Assembly (NCBI GenBank): GCA_937139335.1
Contig: CAKZPN010000046.1
Coordinates: 62,001-126,000, forward strand
DNA length: 64,000 nucleotides
Direction: 5' to 3'
Source of the DNA: an uncultured Roseicyclus sp.
Lineage (GTDB): Bacteria > Pseudomonadota > Alphaproteobacteria > Rhodobacterales > Rhodobacteraceae
In this document: positions 8,285 through 17,117 of the stretch, one piece after another
How the letters are laid out: each line of letters begins with the position of its first letter
How positions within the stretch are numbered: the first letter of the stretch is position 1
Notes under the pieces: generated by a model
Seen by the model: the letters and a program-made list of their open reading frames with translations, nothing else
The model's database searches: none
Told to the model about the DNA's origin: nothing
Position numbers and translations under genes: made by a program

Positions 8285-9355
8285 ATGACTTCGGCCGCGC
8301 CGGGCGGCAGCATCTGGCGGCGCCGGATCATCACCGTCGCCATTGGCGCCTTCGGCACGCTGGTGTTCTGGCTGCTCGACCTGCCGATCCCCTTCCTGCT
8401 CGGCCCGCTCTTTGCCTGCCTGATCGCGGCGATGGCCGGCGTGCCGGTGAAGGACACGGGCGAACTGGGCAAGCTGATGCGCACGATCCTCGGCGTCGCC
8501 ATCGGCGCCTCGATCACCCCCGACCTGATCGCGCGTGCGCCGCAGATGCTCGCCTCGCTGGCGCTGGTGCCGGTCTATGTCGTGACCATCGCGGCCATCG
8601 GCGTGCCCTTCTTCCGCCGGGTCTACGGCTTCGACATGGTCACGGCCTGGTATGCCGCGATGCCGGGCGGGCTGCAGGACATGGTGCTTTTCGGGCAGGA
8701 GGCCGGCGCCAACGGCCGCACCCTGGCGCTGATCCACGCGACGCGGATCATCATCATCGTGATGCTCACGCCCTTCTTCCTCGTGCATCTATTCGGCGTG
8801 GATCTCGACAACCCGATCGGCGCACGCGCGGTGACATTGCCGCTGCACGAGCTGCTGATCATGGCCGCCGCCGCGATCATCGGCTGGAAGGGCGGCGAGC
8901 GGATCGGTCTTTTCGGCGCGCCGATCCTCGGGCCGATGATCCTGACCGCGATCCTGTCGCTATCGGACATCGTCCACGTCCGCCCGCCCGCCGAGGCGAT
9001 CCTGTCGGCGCAGTTCTTCATCGGGCTGGGGCTGGGCGCGGGCTATGTCGGCATCACGCTGAAGGAAATCCGCCGCGACGTGGTCGCGGGCATCTTCTTC
9101 GTCGTCATCGTGGCCTCGCTCGCCGCCGCCGTGACCGAGGCGATCATCTTCTTCGACCTCGCGCCGCCGGTCGACGGCTTCCTCGCCTTCGTGCCCGCCG
9201 GCCAGGCCGAGATGGCGGTGCTGGCCATCGTCGTCGGTGCCGACCTCGGCTATGTCGTGCTGCACCACGTGACGCGGGTTTTCCTGATCATCATGGGCGC
9301 GCCGGTGGCGGCCCGGCTCTTCGGCATCGGAAAGCCCAAGGGGCCGGACGGCTGA
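8285..9355 (+). CDS. AbrB-family membrane protein
   Basis: A 356-residue polytopic membrane protein with about nine hydrophobic segments and the internal duplication typical of the AbrB membrane family (not the Bacillus DNA-binding AbrB). Characteristic segments are PIPFLLGPLFACLIAA near residue 33, and GFDMVTAWYAAMPGGLQDMVLFG near residue 118, with the second-half counterpart FLAFVPAGQAEMAVLAIVVGADLGYV near residue 300. The function of the family is poorly known; a transport role is inferred. The start is 25 bases after the SDR stop, so the two are probably one transcription unit, divergent from the tct operon. Confidence 0.85.
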   Translation: MTSAAPGGSIWRRRIITVAIGAFGTLVFWLLDLPIPFLLGPLFACLIAAMAGVPVKDTGELGKLMRTILGVAIGASITPDLIARAPQMLASLALVPVYVVTIAAIGVPFFRRVYGFDMVTAWYAAMPGGLQDMVLFGQEAGANGRTLALIHATRIIIIVMLTPFFLVHLFGVDLDNPIGARAVTLPLHELLIMAAAAIIGWKGGERIGLFGAPILGPMILTAILSLSDIVHVRPPAEAILSAQFFIGLGLGAGYVGITLKEIRRDVVAGIFFVVIVASLAAAVTEAIIFFDLAPPVDGFLAFVPAGQAEMAVLAIVVGADLGYVVLHHVTRVFLIIMGAPVAARLFGIGKPKGPDG

Positions 9356-9414
9356 GGCGCGCCTTTGCCGGTGCTGCCCCGGATGCTATCCTGCCCGAAA
9401 CAGCCGGAGGTGCC

Positions 9415-9762
9415 ATGATCATCGCTTTCGTCGAGATCCCCCTGCCCGGTGGCAAACGGCCCCACGACTCCGTCGTGGCGCAGTCGGTCGAGGCCACGAA
9501 GATCTTTCGCGAGGTGCCGGGCCTCAACCGCAAGTATTTCCTGAACTCCGAGACCGGCGGCGGCGGCATCTACGAATTCGCCAGCCGCGCCGAGGCAGAG
9601 GCCTGGTTCAACGACGGCTGGGCCGACTGGATGGAGGGCCGCTTCGGCGTCCGTCCCACGCTGCGGCTCTTCGATCTTGCCGCGCTGCTCGACAACGAGG
9701 CGGGCGAGGTGCGCGTCGACGGCCAGGCCGTGCCGGCGCCCTGGGGCGCGGAGACGGACTGA
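9415..9762 (+). CDS. YdhR-like dimeric alpha/beta-barrel protein
   Basis: A 115-residue cytoplasmic protein. The pattern of a first strand IIAFVEIPLP, a helix with PGLNRKYF, the GGGGIYEFASRAEAEAWF segment and a final VRPTLRLFDL strand resembles the YdhR / antibiotic-biosynthesis-monooxygenase-like barrel family, in which GGIY followed by an AEA(Y/W) helix is typical. The function of YdhR proteins is unproven. The tail after residue 95 is longer than usual. A GGAGG ribosome site lies 5 bases before the ATG. It stands alone between the AbrB gene and the M20 peptidase gene. Confidence 0.7.
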   Translation: MIIAFVEIPLPGGKRPHDSVVAQSVEATKIFREVPGLNRKYFLNSETGGGGIYEFASRAEAEAWFNDGWADWMEGRFGVRPTLRLFDLAALLDNEAGEVRVDGQAVPAPWGAETD

Positions 9763-9837
9763 ACGACGCAGGGATGCGATTGTCTCCCCCCGCCGCGATA
9801 CGATATGAACGGGGTGAATGCCCGAGGAGCCCTGCCC

Positions 9838-11223
9838 ATGCTCGACACCACATCGCGCGACACTGCCGTCACGCTCGCCCGCGCAATCGCCGAGGATGAC
9901 GCGTTCCGCGCCGCGCTGGCCGACCTGATCGCCTTTCCGACCGACGCCAGCCGCGAGGTCGCGCCGCTGCACGCCTATCTCGCCCACGTCGCGCAGGGCT
10001 TCGCCGCGATGGGCTTCGAGACCCAGGGCTACACCTCCGAAGGCCGCCCGTTCCTGCTCGCCTCGCGGATCGAGGATGACGCCCGCCCCACCGTTCTGGG
10101 CTATGCGCATGGCGACACCGTGCCGGGGATGGAGGGGCAATGGGCCGATGGGCGCGACCCCTGGGCGCTGAGCGAGGACACCGGGACCGGCCGCTGGTAC
10201 GGACGCGGGATCGCCGACAACAAGGGCCAGATGCTGGTCAACATGACGGCGATGCAGGCCGTTCTGACGGCACGCGGATCGCTCGGGTTCAACGCCCATG
10301 TCCTGATCGAGATGGGCGAGGAGATCGGCTCACCGGGCCTGCGCAAGGTCTGCGACCGGCTGAAGGAGCGGCTGAAGGTCGACCTGCTGATCGCCTCGGA
10401 CGGGCCGCGCATCGACGCGGAGACGCCGACAATCTTCCTTGGCGCGCGCGGTGGTGCCACCTTCCGGCTCACGCTGCACCGGCGCGAGGGCGGGCGGCAT
10501 TCGGGCAATTTCGGCGGCGCGCTGAAGAACCCGGCGCTGGAACTGGCGCATGCGCTGGCGTCGATGACCTCGGCCAAGGGCGCGTTGCAGGTCGCGGGCT
10601 GGGTGCCGGACGGCGTGCCCGATGCCGCACGCACTGCGCTGGCGGGGCTGACGCCGGCGGGCGGTGAGGTCGATGCCGACTGGGGCGCCGAGGGTTTGAC
10701 ACCCGCCGAGCGCATCCATGCCTGGAACTCGGCCGAGATCCTCGCCTTTTCTGCGGGAAACATCGCGCATCCGGTGAACGCGATCCCCGACCGCGCCGAG
10801 GCGGTGGTGCAGTTGCGCTACGTGCCGGGCATCGACGACACGCAGCTGACCGAGGCGCTGCGCGCGCATCTCGATCAGCACGGGTTTGCGGATATCGCGA
10901 TCGAGGAGCAGGGCCCGCGCTTCCGCGCCTCGGCCACGCGGGTCGACCACCCAGCCGCGCAATTCGCCGCGCAGTCGCTGGCGCGCACCGCGGGCGATGA
11001 CCCGGTTCTGTTGCCCTCGCTCGGCGGCTCGCTGCCCAACGACATCTTCACCGAGGTTCTCGGCGTGCCGACGATCTGGGTGCCGCATTCCTACCCCGGC
11101 TGTTCCCAACACGCCCCGAACGAACACCTGCCCCGCGCGCTTTTCGCCGACGCGACGGGGCTGATGGCCGGGCTCTACTGGGACCTGGGCTCGGTGTCGA
11201 AGGATGCGCTGCTGGGCGTCTGA
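9838..11223 (+). CDS. M20-family metallopeptidase
   Basis: A 461-residue zinc-dependent hydrolase of the ArgE/DapE/carboxypeptidase G2 type. Metal ligands and catalytic residues are visible: LGYAHGDTVPG (His91, Asp93), GRGIADNKGQ with the bridging Asp, and IEMGEEIGSPG with the general base Glu and a ligand Glu; a later His lies in VPHSYPGCSQHAPNEHL. It removes an amide-linked group from a small peptide or acyl amino acid; the substrate is unknown. The ATG at 9838 is preferred because GAGGAG precedes it by 7-8 bases; an in-frame ATG at 9805 has no such site. Its last 49 bases overlap the holin gene on the other strand. Confidence 0.9.
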   Translation: MLDTTSRDTAVTLARAIAEDDAFRAALADLIAFPTDASREVAPLHAYLAHVAQGFAAMGFETQGYTSEGRPFLLASRIEDDARPTVLGYAHGDTVPGMEGQWADGRDPWALSEDTGTGRWYGRGIADNKGQMLVNMTAMQAVLTARGSLGFNAHVLIEMGEEIGSPGLRKVCDRLKERLKVDLLIASDGPRIDAETPTIFLGARGGATFRLTLHRREGGRHSGNFGGALKNPALELAHALASMTSAKGALQVAGWVPDGVPDAARTALAGLTPAGGEVDADWGAEGLTPAERIHAWNSAEILAFSAGNIAHPVNAIPDRAEAVVQLRYVPGIDDTQLTEALRAHLDQHGFADIAIEEQGPRFRASATRVDHPAAQFAAQSLARTAGDDPVLLPSLGGSLPNDIFTEVLGVPTIWVPHSYPGCSQHAPNEHLPRALFADATGLMAGLYWDLGSVSKDALLGV

Positions 11224-11741
11224 ACAGCCTCGTTCCGCCAGGCTGACAGCGCAGGGTTGCTGGCCACGGGGTCGTCCGCCGGCGCCTGTTCCACGGCAGG
11301 GCGGCGCCAGGGTGCGCGCAGCAAGCGGCGCTGGGCCGAACCCGGCGCACGGCGCGTGTAGTGCAACTCGCGCGCGCCGAAATAGAAGCTGACGATGGCG
11401 CCAAGCAGCCACCAGAGCGGTTCCGGCACGGCATCGAGCCCCACCATCCGCCCCGAGAACGCCACCGGGTCGACCATCGCGAAGACGAACAGCCCCAGCG
11501 TGCCGAGCGCCAGCATCGGCCGCGGCAACCGGTTCAACCCGTTGATGAACGCGTCGAACCACCCTGCCCCGGCATGCTCGAATTCCGCCGCCGCCGTCGC
11601 CATCGTGGCGCGGTGGATCTCGGCATCAAGCTCCATCGCGCGGGTGGCGTTGGCGACAAACACCTCCGACACGCCTTGCGCCGCGCCGCCGATGGCTTCG
11701 GCCGCCTGCCCGACGCCGATGGCCCGCTCGATCAACCCCAT
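11175..11741 (-). CDS. Holin of the gene-transfer-agent / 3TM type
   Basis: A 188-residue membrane protein. After an N-terminal helix (MGLIERAIGVGQAAEAIGGAAQGVSEVF) come WFDAFINGLNRLPRPMLALGTLGLFVFAMVDP, then EPLWWLLGAIVSFYFGARE, an arrangement matching the phage/GTA 3TM-holin family. Holins form membrane lesions that release endolysin. The C-terminal 50 residues are polar and disordered. The start codon overlaps the end of the endolysin gene by 10 bases, so the pair is translationally coupled. No GTA head or tail genes are in the window, in keeping with reports that GTA lysis genes can lie apart from the structural cluster. Confidence 0.8.
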   Translation of the reverse strand: MGLIERAIGVGQAAEAIGGAAQGVSEVFVANATRAMELDAEIHRATMATAAAEFEHAGAGWFDAFINGLNRLPRPMLALGTLGLFVFAMVDPVAFSGRMVGLDAVPEPLWWLLGAIVSFYFGARELHYTRRAPGSAQRRLLRAPWRRPAVEQAPADDPVASNPALSAWRNEAVQTPSSASFDTEPRSQ

Positions 11742-12343
11742 GACGCCACCCGCGCGCGATGCTCGGCCTCCGTTAGGTGGTAGCGCTGCGATAGGAACGC
11801 CTCCGCCCGCACGATCCAGCCGCCCTTGCCGCCGTCGCGGCGGCGGGCGTATTTGCGGCTGGCGGGCCGCTGGTCGGCCAACCGGTAGTAGTAGTTGCGC
11901 CGCGCGATCCCGTAGGCGTCGACCAGATGCAGCGGCGCCTGCGCCAGCGCCGCATGGCAAGCGCGCGCCGTCTGCGGCCCGATCACGCCGTCGACCGCGA
12001 TGTCGAGGCCCATGTCGCGCAGCAGCCGTTGCAGGATCTTCACGGCGTTGGAGCCGGAATTCACGTACATGTCGAAGACCGAGGGCTGCAGCGCCTCGGG
12101 CAGGAGCCCGATCCTCGGACGGTCGAAGTAGTGCTCGATGAAGATGCCGACCGCCTGCGCGCGGGTCAGCCGCCGGACATCGGTGCTGTCGACGTCACCG
12201 TCTTCGTCCAGATCGAGCCCGAGGGCCCGCATCGTGTGGATCGTCACACCAAAGTTCGTGGCCCCGCCGGGGTCGTCTTGGTCGTTCACGTAGCCGCCTT
12301 CGCGCGCCACGATGTCATCTGCGATGGATCGAACCGACAGCAT
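11732..12343 (-). CDS. GH108 N-acetylmuramidase (endolysin)
   Basis: A 203-residue peptidoglycan hydrolase. Residues 1-90 are a glycoside-hydrolase 108 domain with the signature REGGYVNDQDDPGGATNFGVT, Glu15 being the expected catalytic acid. Residues about 95-180 fit the predicted peptidoglycan-binding partner domain (VDGVIGPQTARACHAAL). An acidic insert DLDEDGDVDSTDV near residue 45 looks like a calcium-loop or linker. No signal peptide, so it needs the downstream coupled holin. Rhodobacter capsulatus GTA uses the same endolysin/holin combination for particle release; that this pair serves a GTA rather than a cryptic phage is inference from family and genus-level context. Confidence 0.85.
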   Translation of the reverse strand: MLSVRSIADDIVAREGGYVNDQDDPGGATNFGVTIHTMRALGLDLDEDGDVDSTDVRRLTRAQAVGIFIEHYFDRPRIGLLPEALQPSVFDMYVNSGSNAVKILQRLLRDMGLDIAVDGVIGPQTARACHAALAQAPLHLVDAYGIARRNYYYRLADQRPASRKYARRRDGGKGGWIVRAEAFLSQRYHLTEAEHRARVASWG

Positions 12344-12426
12344 GGGTTCGCCCCTCCCTGCTCGGTTGATACCGGGCCAGACTAGGGTCGAGCGATGAAG
12401 GACGCGTTAACGCGCCCCTCATTGCT

Positions 12427-12471
12427 TCGAAAATACCCCGGGGGAAGCCGAAGGCCGGGGGCGGAGCCCCC
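12427..12471 (-). terminator. Terminator-type intergenic element after iorAB
   Basis: Read on the minus strand, GGGGGC-TCC-GCCCCC follows immediately on the iorAB stop codon (which shares one base with the hairpin), then a second small GGCC-TTC-GGCT fold, CCCCCGGGG and a TATTTTCG tail. The same order, hairpin then (C)TCCCCC(A/G)GG(A/G)TATTT, is found downstream of grxD at 20651-20692. It is probably the transcription terminator of iorAB. Confidence 0.6.
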
Positions 12472-15400
12472 TATTCCGCCGCCCGGAACAGCGGCGCGTC
12501 GCCCGCCTCCAGCCGCGCGAGGATCTCCGCGCGGCGCTTGGCGGCCTTCTCGGCATTGGCCTCCTTCACCGGACCGAAGCCGCGGATCTGCAGCGGCAGT
12601 TCCGCCAGCGCCACCAGCGCGTCGCGGTCCACCTGCCCGGCCTTCGGCAGCCAGGTCGCCATGTCTGCCTCGTATTGCGCGATCAGGGCCCGCTCCATCC
12701 GCCGCTCGGCGGTATAGCCCAGCGGGTTCAGCGGCGTGCCGCGCAGCGGCTTCATCCGCGCCAGCACGGCAAACGCGCGCCCGATCCACGGCCCGAAGGC
12801 GCGCTTCTTCGGCCGCCCCGCCCCGTCCTTGCCCGGCAGGAACGGCGGCGCGAGGTGGTAGCTCAGCCGCAGATCGCCGTCGAACTCGGCCCGCGCCTTG
12901 GCTTCCGTCTCCAGATGCAGCCGCGCAACCTCGAATTCATCCTTGTAGGCCAGGAGCTTGTGGTAGCCCAAGGCCACCGCCTCCTGAAGGCGCGGGTCGC
13001 TGACGCCGTCGACCAGGTCACGGTAGCGCGCGGCCAGACGCGGCCCCTGATAGCGGGTCAGGTGATCGGCGCGATAGGAGATCTTCTCGGCAAGCGACTT
13101 CGGCTTGGCCACGACCTCCGCCGTCACCATGCGCGCGGCCGCTTCGGTGTTCAGCGCCGCCCAGCGGCCCATGGCGAAGGCGCTCGTGTTTCGCTCCACC
13201 GCGGCGCCGTTCAACTCGATGGCCTGCGAGATCGCCTCGAAGCTGAGCGGGATCAGCCCCATCTGCCAGGCCGCGCCGAAGACCATCATGTTGGAATAGA
13301 TCGAATCACCCAGCAGGATCCGCGCCAGTTCGGTGGCGTCGAAGAGCGCCAGCCGATCTTGAAGTCGTGCCTGAAGGGCGACCTCCAGGTCCTTGCCCGG
13401 AATGCGGAATTCGGTGTCGCGGGTGAAGGCGCCGGTGATGATCTCGTGGCTGTTCACGGCCGCCCCGGTCTGGCCCGTGCGCATCAGGCCGAGCGTCTTG
13501 GCTCCGCCGGTCACGACCAGATCGCCGCCGATCACGGTATGCGCCTCGCCCAGCCCGACGCGGATCGCGGAAATGTCGGCGGGCGCGTTGGCGAGACGCA
13601 GGTGGATCCAGACAGCGCCCCCCTTCTGCGCCAGACCGGCCATCTCGATCATGCCGACGCCCTTGCCGTCGATCTGCGCCGCCTGTGCCATCACCGCGCC
13701 GATGGTCACGACCCCGGTGCCGCCGACGCCGGTGACGAGCACGTTATGCGTGCCCTCGATCGTGGGCAGCACCGGTGCGGGCAGGTCCGACACATCGACC
13801 TCGGCCGTCGCCTGCTTGCGGATCGTGGCGCCCGACAGCGTCACGAAGCTGGGGCAGAAGCCGTTGACGCAGCTGTAATCCTTGTTGCACGACGACTGGT
13901 CGATGGCGCGCTTGCGGCCAAGCTCCGTCTCGACCGGCACCAGCGACACGCAGTTCGACTGCACGCCGCAATCGCCGCAGCCTTCGCAGACATCGGTGTT
14001 GATGAAAACGCGGGTATCCGGGTCGGGAAAGGTGCCGCGCTTGCGGCGGCGGCGCTTCTCGGCGGCGCAGGTCTGCACGTAGATGATGGCCGAGACGCCC
14101 TCGATCTCCTGGAACTTGTCCTGGACCGCCATCAACTCGTCGCGCGGGTGCTTCTCCAGCCCGGCGGGATAGGCCGACCAGTCGATCTCTTCCTTCGGGT
14201 CATGGACCAGCGCGATGTGCTTCACGCCCATCGCCTGCACCTCGCGCGCGATCCGCGCCGGGTCGAGGTCGCCCTCGTTGTGCTGTCCGCCGGTCATCGC
14301 GACCGCGTCGTTGAACAGGATCTTGTAGGTGATGTTGGTCTTGGCCGCCAACGCCGCCCGGATCGCGAGGATGCCGGAATGGTTGTAGGTGCCCTCGCCC
14401 AGGTTCTGGAAGATGTGCGGCCGGGTCGAGAACGGCGCCTCGCCGATCCAGTTCGCGCCCTCGCCGCCCATATGGGTGAAGGTCTCGGTGTTGCGGTCCA
14501 TCCATTTCACCATGAAATGGCAGCCGATCCCGGCTCCGCCCCTTGCGCCCTCGGGCAGCTTGGTCGAGGTGTTGTGCGGGCAGCCCGAGCAGAACCACGG
14601 CACCCGCGTCGCGAGGTCAGGGGTGTTGCCGGCGCGCTTGGCCTCTTCCACCCGCGCGATGCCGGCGCGGATGCGGTCGGTGTCGCGGCCTTCCTCGATC
14701 AGGATGCCGCCCAGTTTCAGCGCGATGTCGGCGGGGTCGAGCGCGAAATGCGCGGGGAACAGGATCTCGCCCTTGCCGCCCTTCTTGTAGCCGTAGACGC
14801 GGCGGCCGCGGCGGTCGTCGAAGATCGCTTCCTTGACCTGCACCTCGATCAGTTTGCGCTTTTCCTCGACCACGACGATCAGCTCCAGCCCCTCGGCCCA
14901 GTCGGCAAAGCCCCTCATGTCGAGCGGCCAGGGCTGGCCCACCTTGTAGGTGGTGACGCCCAGCCGCTCAGCCTCGGCCGCGTCGATGCCGAGCGTGTCG
15001 AGCGCCGACATCAGGTCGAGCCAGTTCTTGCCGGCGGCGACGAAGCCGATCTTGGCGCCGGGCTTGCCATGGACGCGGCGGTCCATGCCGTTGGCGTGGG
15101 AAAACGCCTCGGCCGCGTAGCGCTTGTGCTCGACCAGCCGTTCCTCCTGCGGGATCCAGTGATCGCCGAGGCGGATGTTCAGCCCCCCCTCAGGCAGCGG
15201 GAAGTCGGGCATCACGAAGGACATCCGGTCGGGCCGCCCGTCGACCACCGCCGTCGCCTCCACTGTGTCCTTCATCGTCTTGAGGCCGACCCAGACGCCC
15301 GCATAGCGGCTGAGCGCATAGCCATAGAGCCCGTAGTCGAGGATTTCCTGCACCCCCGCCGGGCTGATGACGGGCAGGTGCGCGTCGACCAGCGCCCAGT

Positions 15401-15878
15401 CGGACTGGTGGCAGACGGTGGAGCTCTCACCGGTGTGGTCGTCGCCCATCGCCATCAGCACGCCGCCGTGGCGCGAGGTGCCGGCCATGTTCACATGCCG
15501 CATCACGTCGCCCGAGCGGTCGATGCCCGGCCCCTTGCCGTACCAGAGGCCGAAGACGCCGTCGTATTTCCCCTCGCCGCGCAGCTCCGCCTGCTGGCTG
15601 CCCCAGAGCGCGGTCGCGGCCAGATCCTCGTTCAACCCGGGCTGGAACAGCACCTCGGCGGCCTCGAGATGCTTCTTTGCCTTTGCCATCTGCAGGTCGA
15701 CCGCACCGAGCGGCGAGCCGCGATAGCCCGTCACCAGCCCCGCGGTATTCAGCCCGGCGGCGCGGTCGCGCGCGTGTTGCATCAGCATGAGGCGCACCAG
15801 CGCCTGCGTGCCATTCAGCAGAACCGGTGATTTGGACAGATCGAAACGGTCGTTGAGCGAAACCTGCTGCAACCCCAT
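12471..15878 (-). CDS. Indolepyruvate:ferredoxin oxidoreductase, fused alpha and gamma subunits
   Basis: A 1135-residue cytoplasmic enzyme that oxidatively decarboxylates indolepyruvate and other aryl-2-oxoacids to acyl-CoA, passing electrons to ferredoxin. Residues 1 to about 400 resemble the pyrimidine-binding half, about 400-590 the TPP-binding region (WFCSGCPHNTSTKLPEG, GIGCHFM), and about 625-680 a ferredoxin-like region with CEGCGDCGVQSNC and CNKDYSCVNGFCP clusters. The remainder is the gamma-like domain starting VLVTGVGGTGVVTIG. The fused aerobic-proteobacterial type is of normal length. It is divergent from a LysR gene, and its promoter carries an operator-like palindrome. Confidence 0.93.
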   Translation of the reverse strand: MGLQQVSLNDRFDLSKSPVLLNGTQALVRLMLMQHARDRAAGLNTAGLVTGYRGSPLGAVDLQMAKAKKHLEAAEVLFQPGLNEDLAATALWGSQQAELRGEGKYDGVFGLWYGKGPGIDRSGDVMRHVNMAGTSRHGGVLMAMGDDHTGESSTVCHQSDWALVDAHLPVISPAGVQEILDYGLYGYALSRYAGVWVGLKTMKDTVEATAVVDGRPDRMSFVMPDFPLPEGGLNIRLGDHWIPQEERLVEHKRYAAEAFSHANGMDRRVHGKPGAKIGFVAAGKNWLDLMSALDTLGIDAAEAERLGVTTYKVGQPWPLDMRGFADWAEGLELIVVVEEKRKLIEVQVKEAIFDDRRGRRVYGYKKGGKGEILFPAHFALDPADIALKLGGILIEEGRDTDRIRAGIARVEEAKRAGNTPDLATRVPWFCSGCPHNTSTKLPEGARGGAGIGCHFMVKWMDRNTETFTHMGGEGANWIGEAPFSTRPHIFQNLGEGTYNHSGILAIRAALAAKTNITYKILFNDAVAMTGGQHNEGDLDPARIAREVQAMGVKHIALVHDPKEEIDWSAYPAGLEKHPRDELMAVQDKFQEIEGVSAIIYVQTCAAEKRRRRKRGTFPDPDTRVFINTDVCEGCGDCGVQSNCVSLVPVETELGRKRAIDQSSCNKDYSCVNGFCPSFVTLSGATIRKQATAEVDVSDLPAPVLPTIEGTHNVLVTGVGGTGVVTIGAVMAQAAQIDGKGVGMIEMAGLAQKGGAVWIHLRLANAPADISAIRVGLGEAHTVIGGDLVVTGGAKTLGLMRTGQTGAAVNSHEIITGAFTRDTEFRIPGKDLEVALQARLQDRLALFDATELARILLGDSIYSNMMVFGAAWQMGLIPLSFEAISQAIELNGAAVERNTSAFAMGRWAALNTEAAARMVTAEVVAKPKSLAEKISYRADHLTRYQGPRLAARYRDLVDGVSDPRLQEAVALGYHKLLAYKDEFEVARLHLETEAKARAEFDGDLRLSYHLAPPFLPGKDGAGRPKKRAFGPWIGRAFAVLARMKPLRGTPLNPLGYTAERRMERALIAQYEADMATWLPKAGQVDRDALVALAELPLQIRGFGPVKEANAEKAAKRRAEILARLEAGDAPLFRAAE

Positions 15879-15922
15879 GGCGGGCCCTCCCGTGCTGGCC
15901 TTGGTCGTTGTATCTGCGACGA

Positions 15923-15951
15923 ACTATAGGTCATTAATGTTGACCTGTCGA
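15923..15951 (-). promoter_or_regulatory. iorAB promoter with palindromic operator in the spacer
   Basis: On the minus strand TCGACA (15951-15946) and TATAGT (15928-15923) are separated by exactly 17 bases, a good sigma-70-type promoter with predicted start about 35-40 bases before the iorAB ATG. The spacer itself is the inverted repeat GGTCA-ACATTAA-TGACC, extended to AGGTCA/TGACCT when flanking bases are counted (15928-15946). It contains the LysR consensus T-N11-A (15931-15943). Its placement between -35 and -10 suggests repression by the divergent LysR protein. Confidence 0.6.
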
Positions 15952-16065
15952 TGCTTTTCCGGGCACCGGCGCGACCGCAGGGCAGAAACCCATGCAAATT
16001 CGTGATACCGGCTTTGCAAGCGCTTTGGTGACAGGGTAAAGGCCCATCCAGACAGGAGACCGACG

Positions 16066-16980
16066 ATGGACTGGGACAAATTGCGCATCTTTCATGCGGT
16101 GGCGGACGCTGGCAGCCTGACGCATGCCGGCGACACGCTGCACCTGTCACAATCCGCCGTCAGCCGCCAGATTCGCGCGCTTGAGGAAGGGCTGAACACC
16201 ACGCTCTTCCACCGCCACGCCCGCGGCCTGATCCTGACCGAGCAGGGCGAGTTGCTGTTCGACGCGACCAAGCACATGTCGAAACGGCTCGAAGCGGCGT
16301 CGGCCCGGATCCGCGACAGCGAGGAAGAGGTCTTCGGCGAGCTGCGCGTGACCACCACGATCGGGTTCGGCTCGCTCTGGCTCGCGCCGCGCCTGCCCGC
16401 GCTCTACGAGAAATATCCCGACCTGAAGATCGACCTGATGCTCGAGGAACGACTGCTCGACCTGCCGATGCGCGAGGCCGATGTCGCGATCCGCATGAAG
16501 GAGCCGAGCCAGGCCGACCTGATCCGCCGCCGGCTGATGACGATCAACATGCGCCTCTACGCCTCGCCCCGCTATCTCGCGGTGAACGGCGTGCCGCAGA
16601 CGCTGGATGACTTCTCGACCCACCGGCTGATCAGCCAGAACGCATCCTCGGCGCAGGTGAGCGCGGGCGCGATCCTGGTGAGCGAACTGATGTCGCACAT
16701 GATCGGCTCGCGCCTGACGGTGAACAATTATTTCGGGGTGCTGCAGGCGGTGATCCACGACCTCGGCATCGGACTCCTGCCCGATTACCTGACCCAGGAT
16801 TTCCCCGATCTTGTCCGCGTGCTGCCCGATGTCCAGTCGGCCGAGGTGCCCGTCTTCCTCGCCTATCCCGAGGAATTGCGGCAATCCAAGCGCGTCGAGG
16901 TGTTCCGCGATTTCGTGTCGGAGGAGGTGATCGCCTACCGCCGCCGGCAGAAGGAAAGCGACAGCAGCACCGCCGTCTGA
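16066..16980 (+). CDS. LysR-family transcriptional regulator
   Basis: A 304-residue regulator. Residues 1-60 form the LysR winged helix-turn-helix (LRIFHAVADAGSLTHAGDTLHLSQSAVSRQIRALEE), and residues about 90-290 the periplasmic-binding-protein-like effector domain (GELRVTTTIGFGSLWLAP, DVAIRMKEPSQADLI). It is divergent from iorAB across 187 bases containing an inverted repeat with the T-N11-A LysR signature inside the iorAB promoter. Regulation of iorAB is therefore likely. The effector is unknown; an aromatic 2-oxoacid would be logical. Confidence 0.92.
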   Translation: MDWDKLRIFHAVADAGSLTHAGDTLHLSQSAVSRQIRALEEGLNTTLFHRHARGLILTEQGELLFDATKHMSKRLEAASARIRDSEEEVFGELRVTTTIGFGSLWLAPRLPALYEKYPDLKIDLMLEERLLDLPMREADVAIRMKEPSQADLIRRRLMTINMRLYASPRYLAVNGVPQTLDDFSTHRLISQNASSAQVSAGAILVSELMSHMIGSRLTVNNYFGVLQAVIHDLGIGLLPDYLTQDFPDLVRVLPDVQSAEVPVFLAYPEELRQSKRVEVFRDFVSEEVIAYRRRQKESDSSTAV

Positions 16981-17081
16981 TCACCGGTTTCGCGGCTCCG
17001 GAACAGGCCCCGCGACCTGCAGTTGTCTGTGTGCTATGCGCCACAGGCATATCAGGATTGCGGCATCGCGGCGCTATTTGC

Positions 17082-17113
17082 CTTGAACGCGAGTCGGGTG
17101 CCGCTTATTTCAG
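17082..17113 (+). promoter_or_regulatory. Heat-shock-sigma type promoter for the small RNA
   Basis: CTTG (17082-17085) is followed after 18 bases by CTTATTTCAG (17104-17113). This matches the published alphaproteobacterial RpoH consensus CTTG-N17-CYTAT-N-T-NN-G except for one extra spacer base. Read as a housekeeping promoter it is TTGAAC-N17-TATTTC. The predicted start, about 7 bases after the -10, falls on the first base of the hairpin at 17118. Confidence 0.6.
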
Positions 17114-17117
17114 CTTC

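Noticed and set aside
12400..12420. A TTAACG half-site upstream of the endolysin gene as a CtrA box
   Set aside because: The CtrA consensus needs TTAA-N7-TTAA; the second half is absent, so control of the lysis genes by CtrA cannot be claimed from this site.
12675..15830. A 1051-codon plus-strand open frame antisense to iorAB
   Set aside because: It lies wholly inside a gene with clear indolepyruvate oxidoreductase motifs and has the low-complexity composition of a shadow frame.
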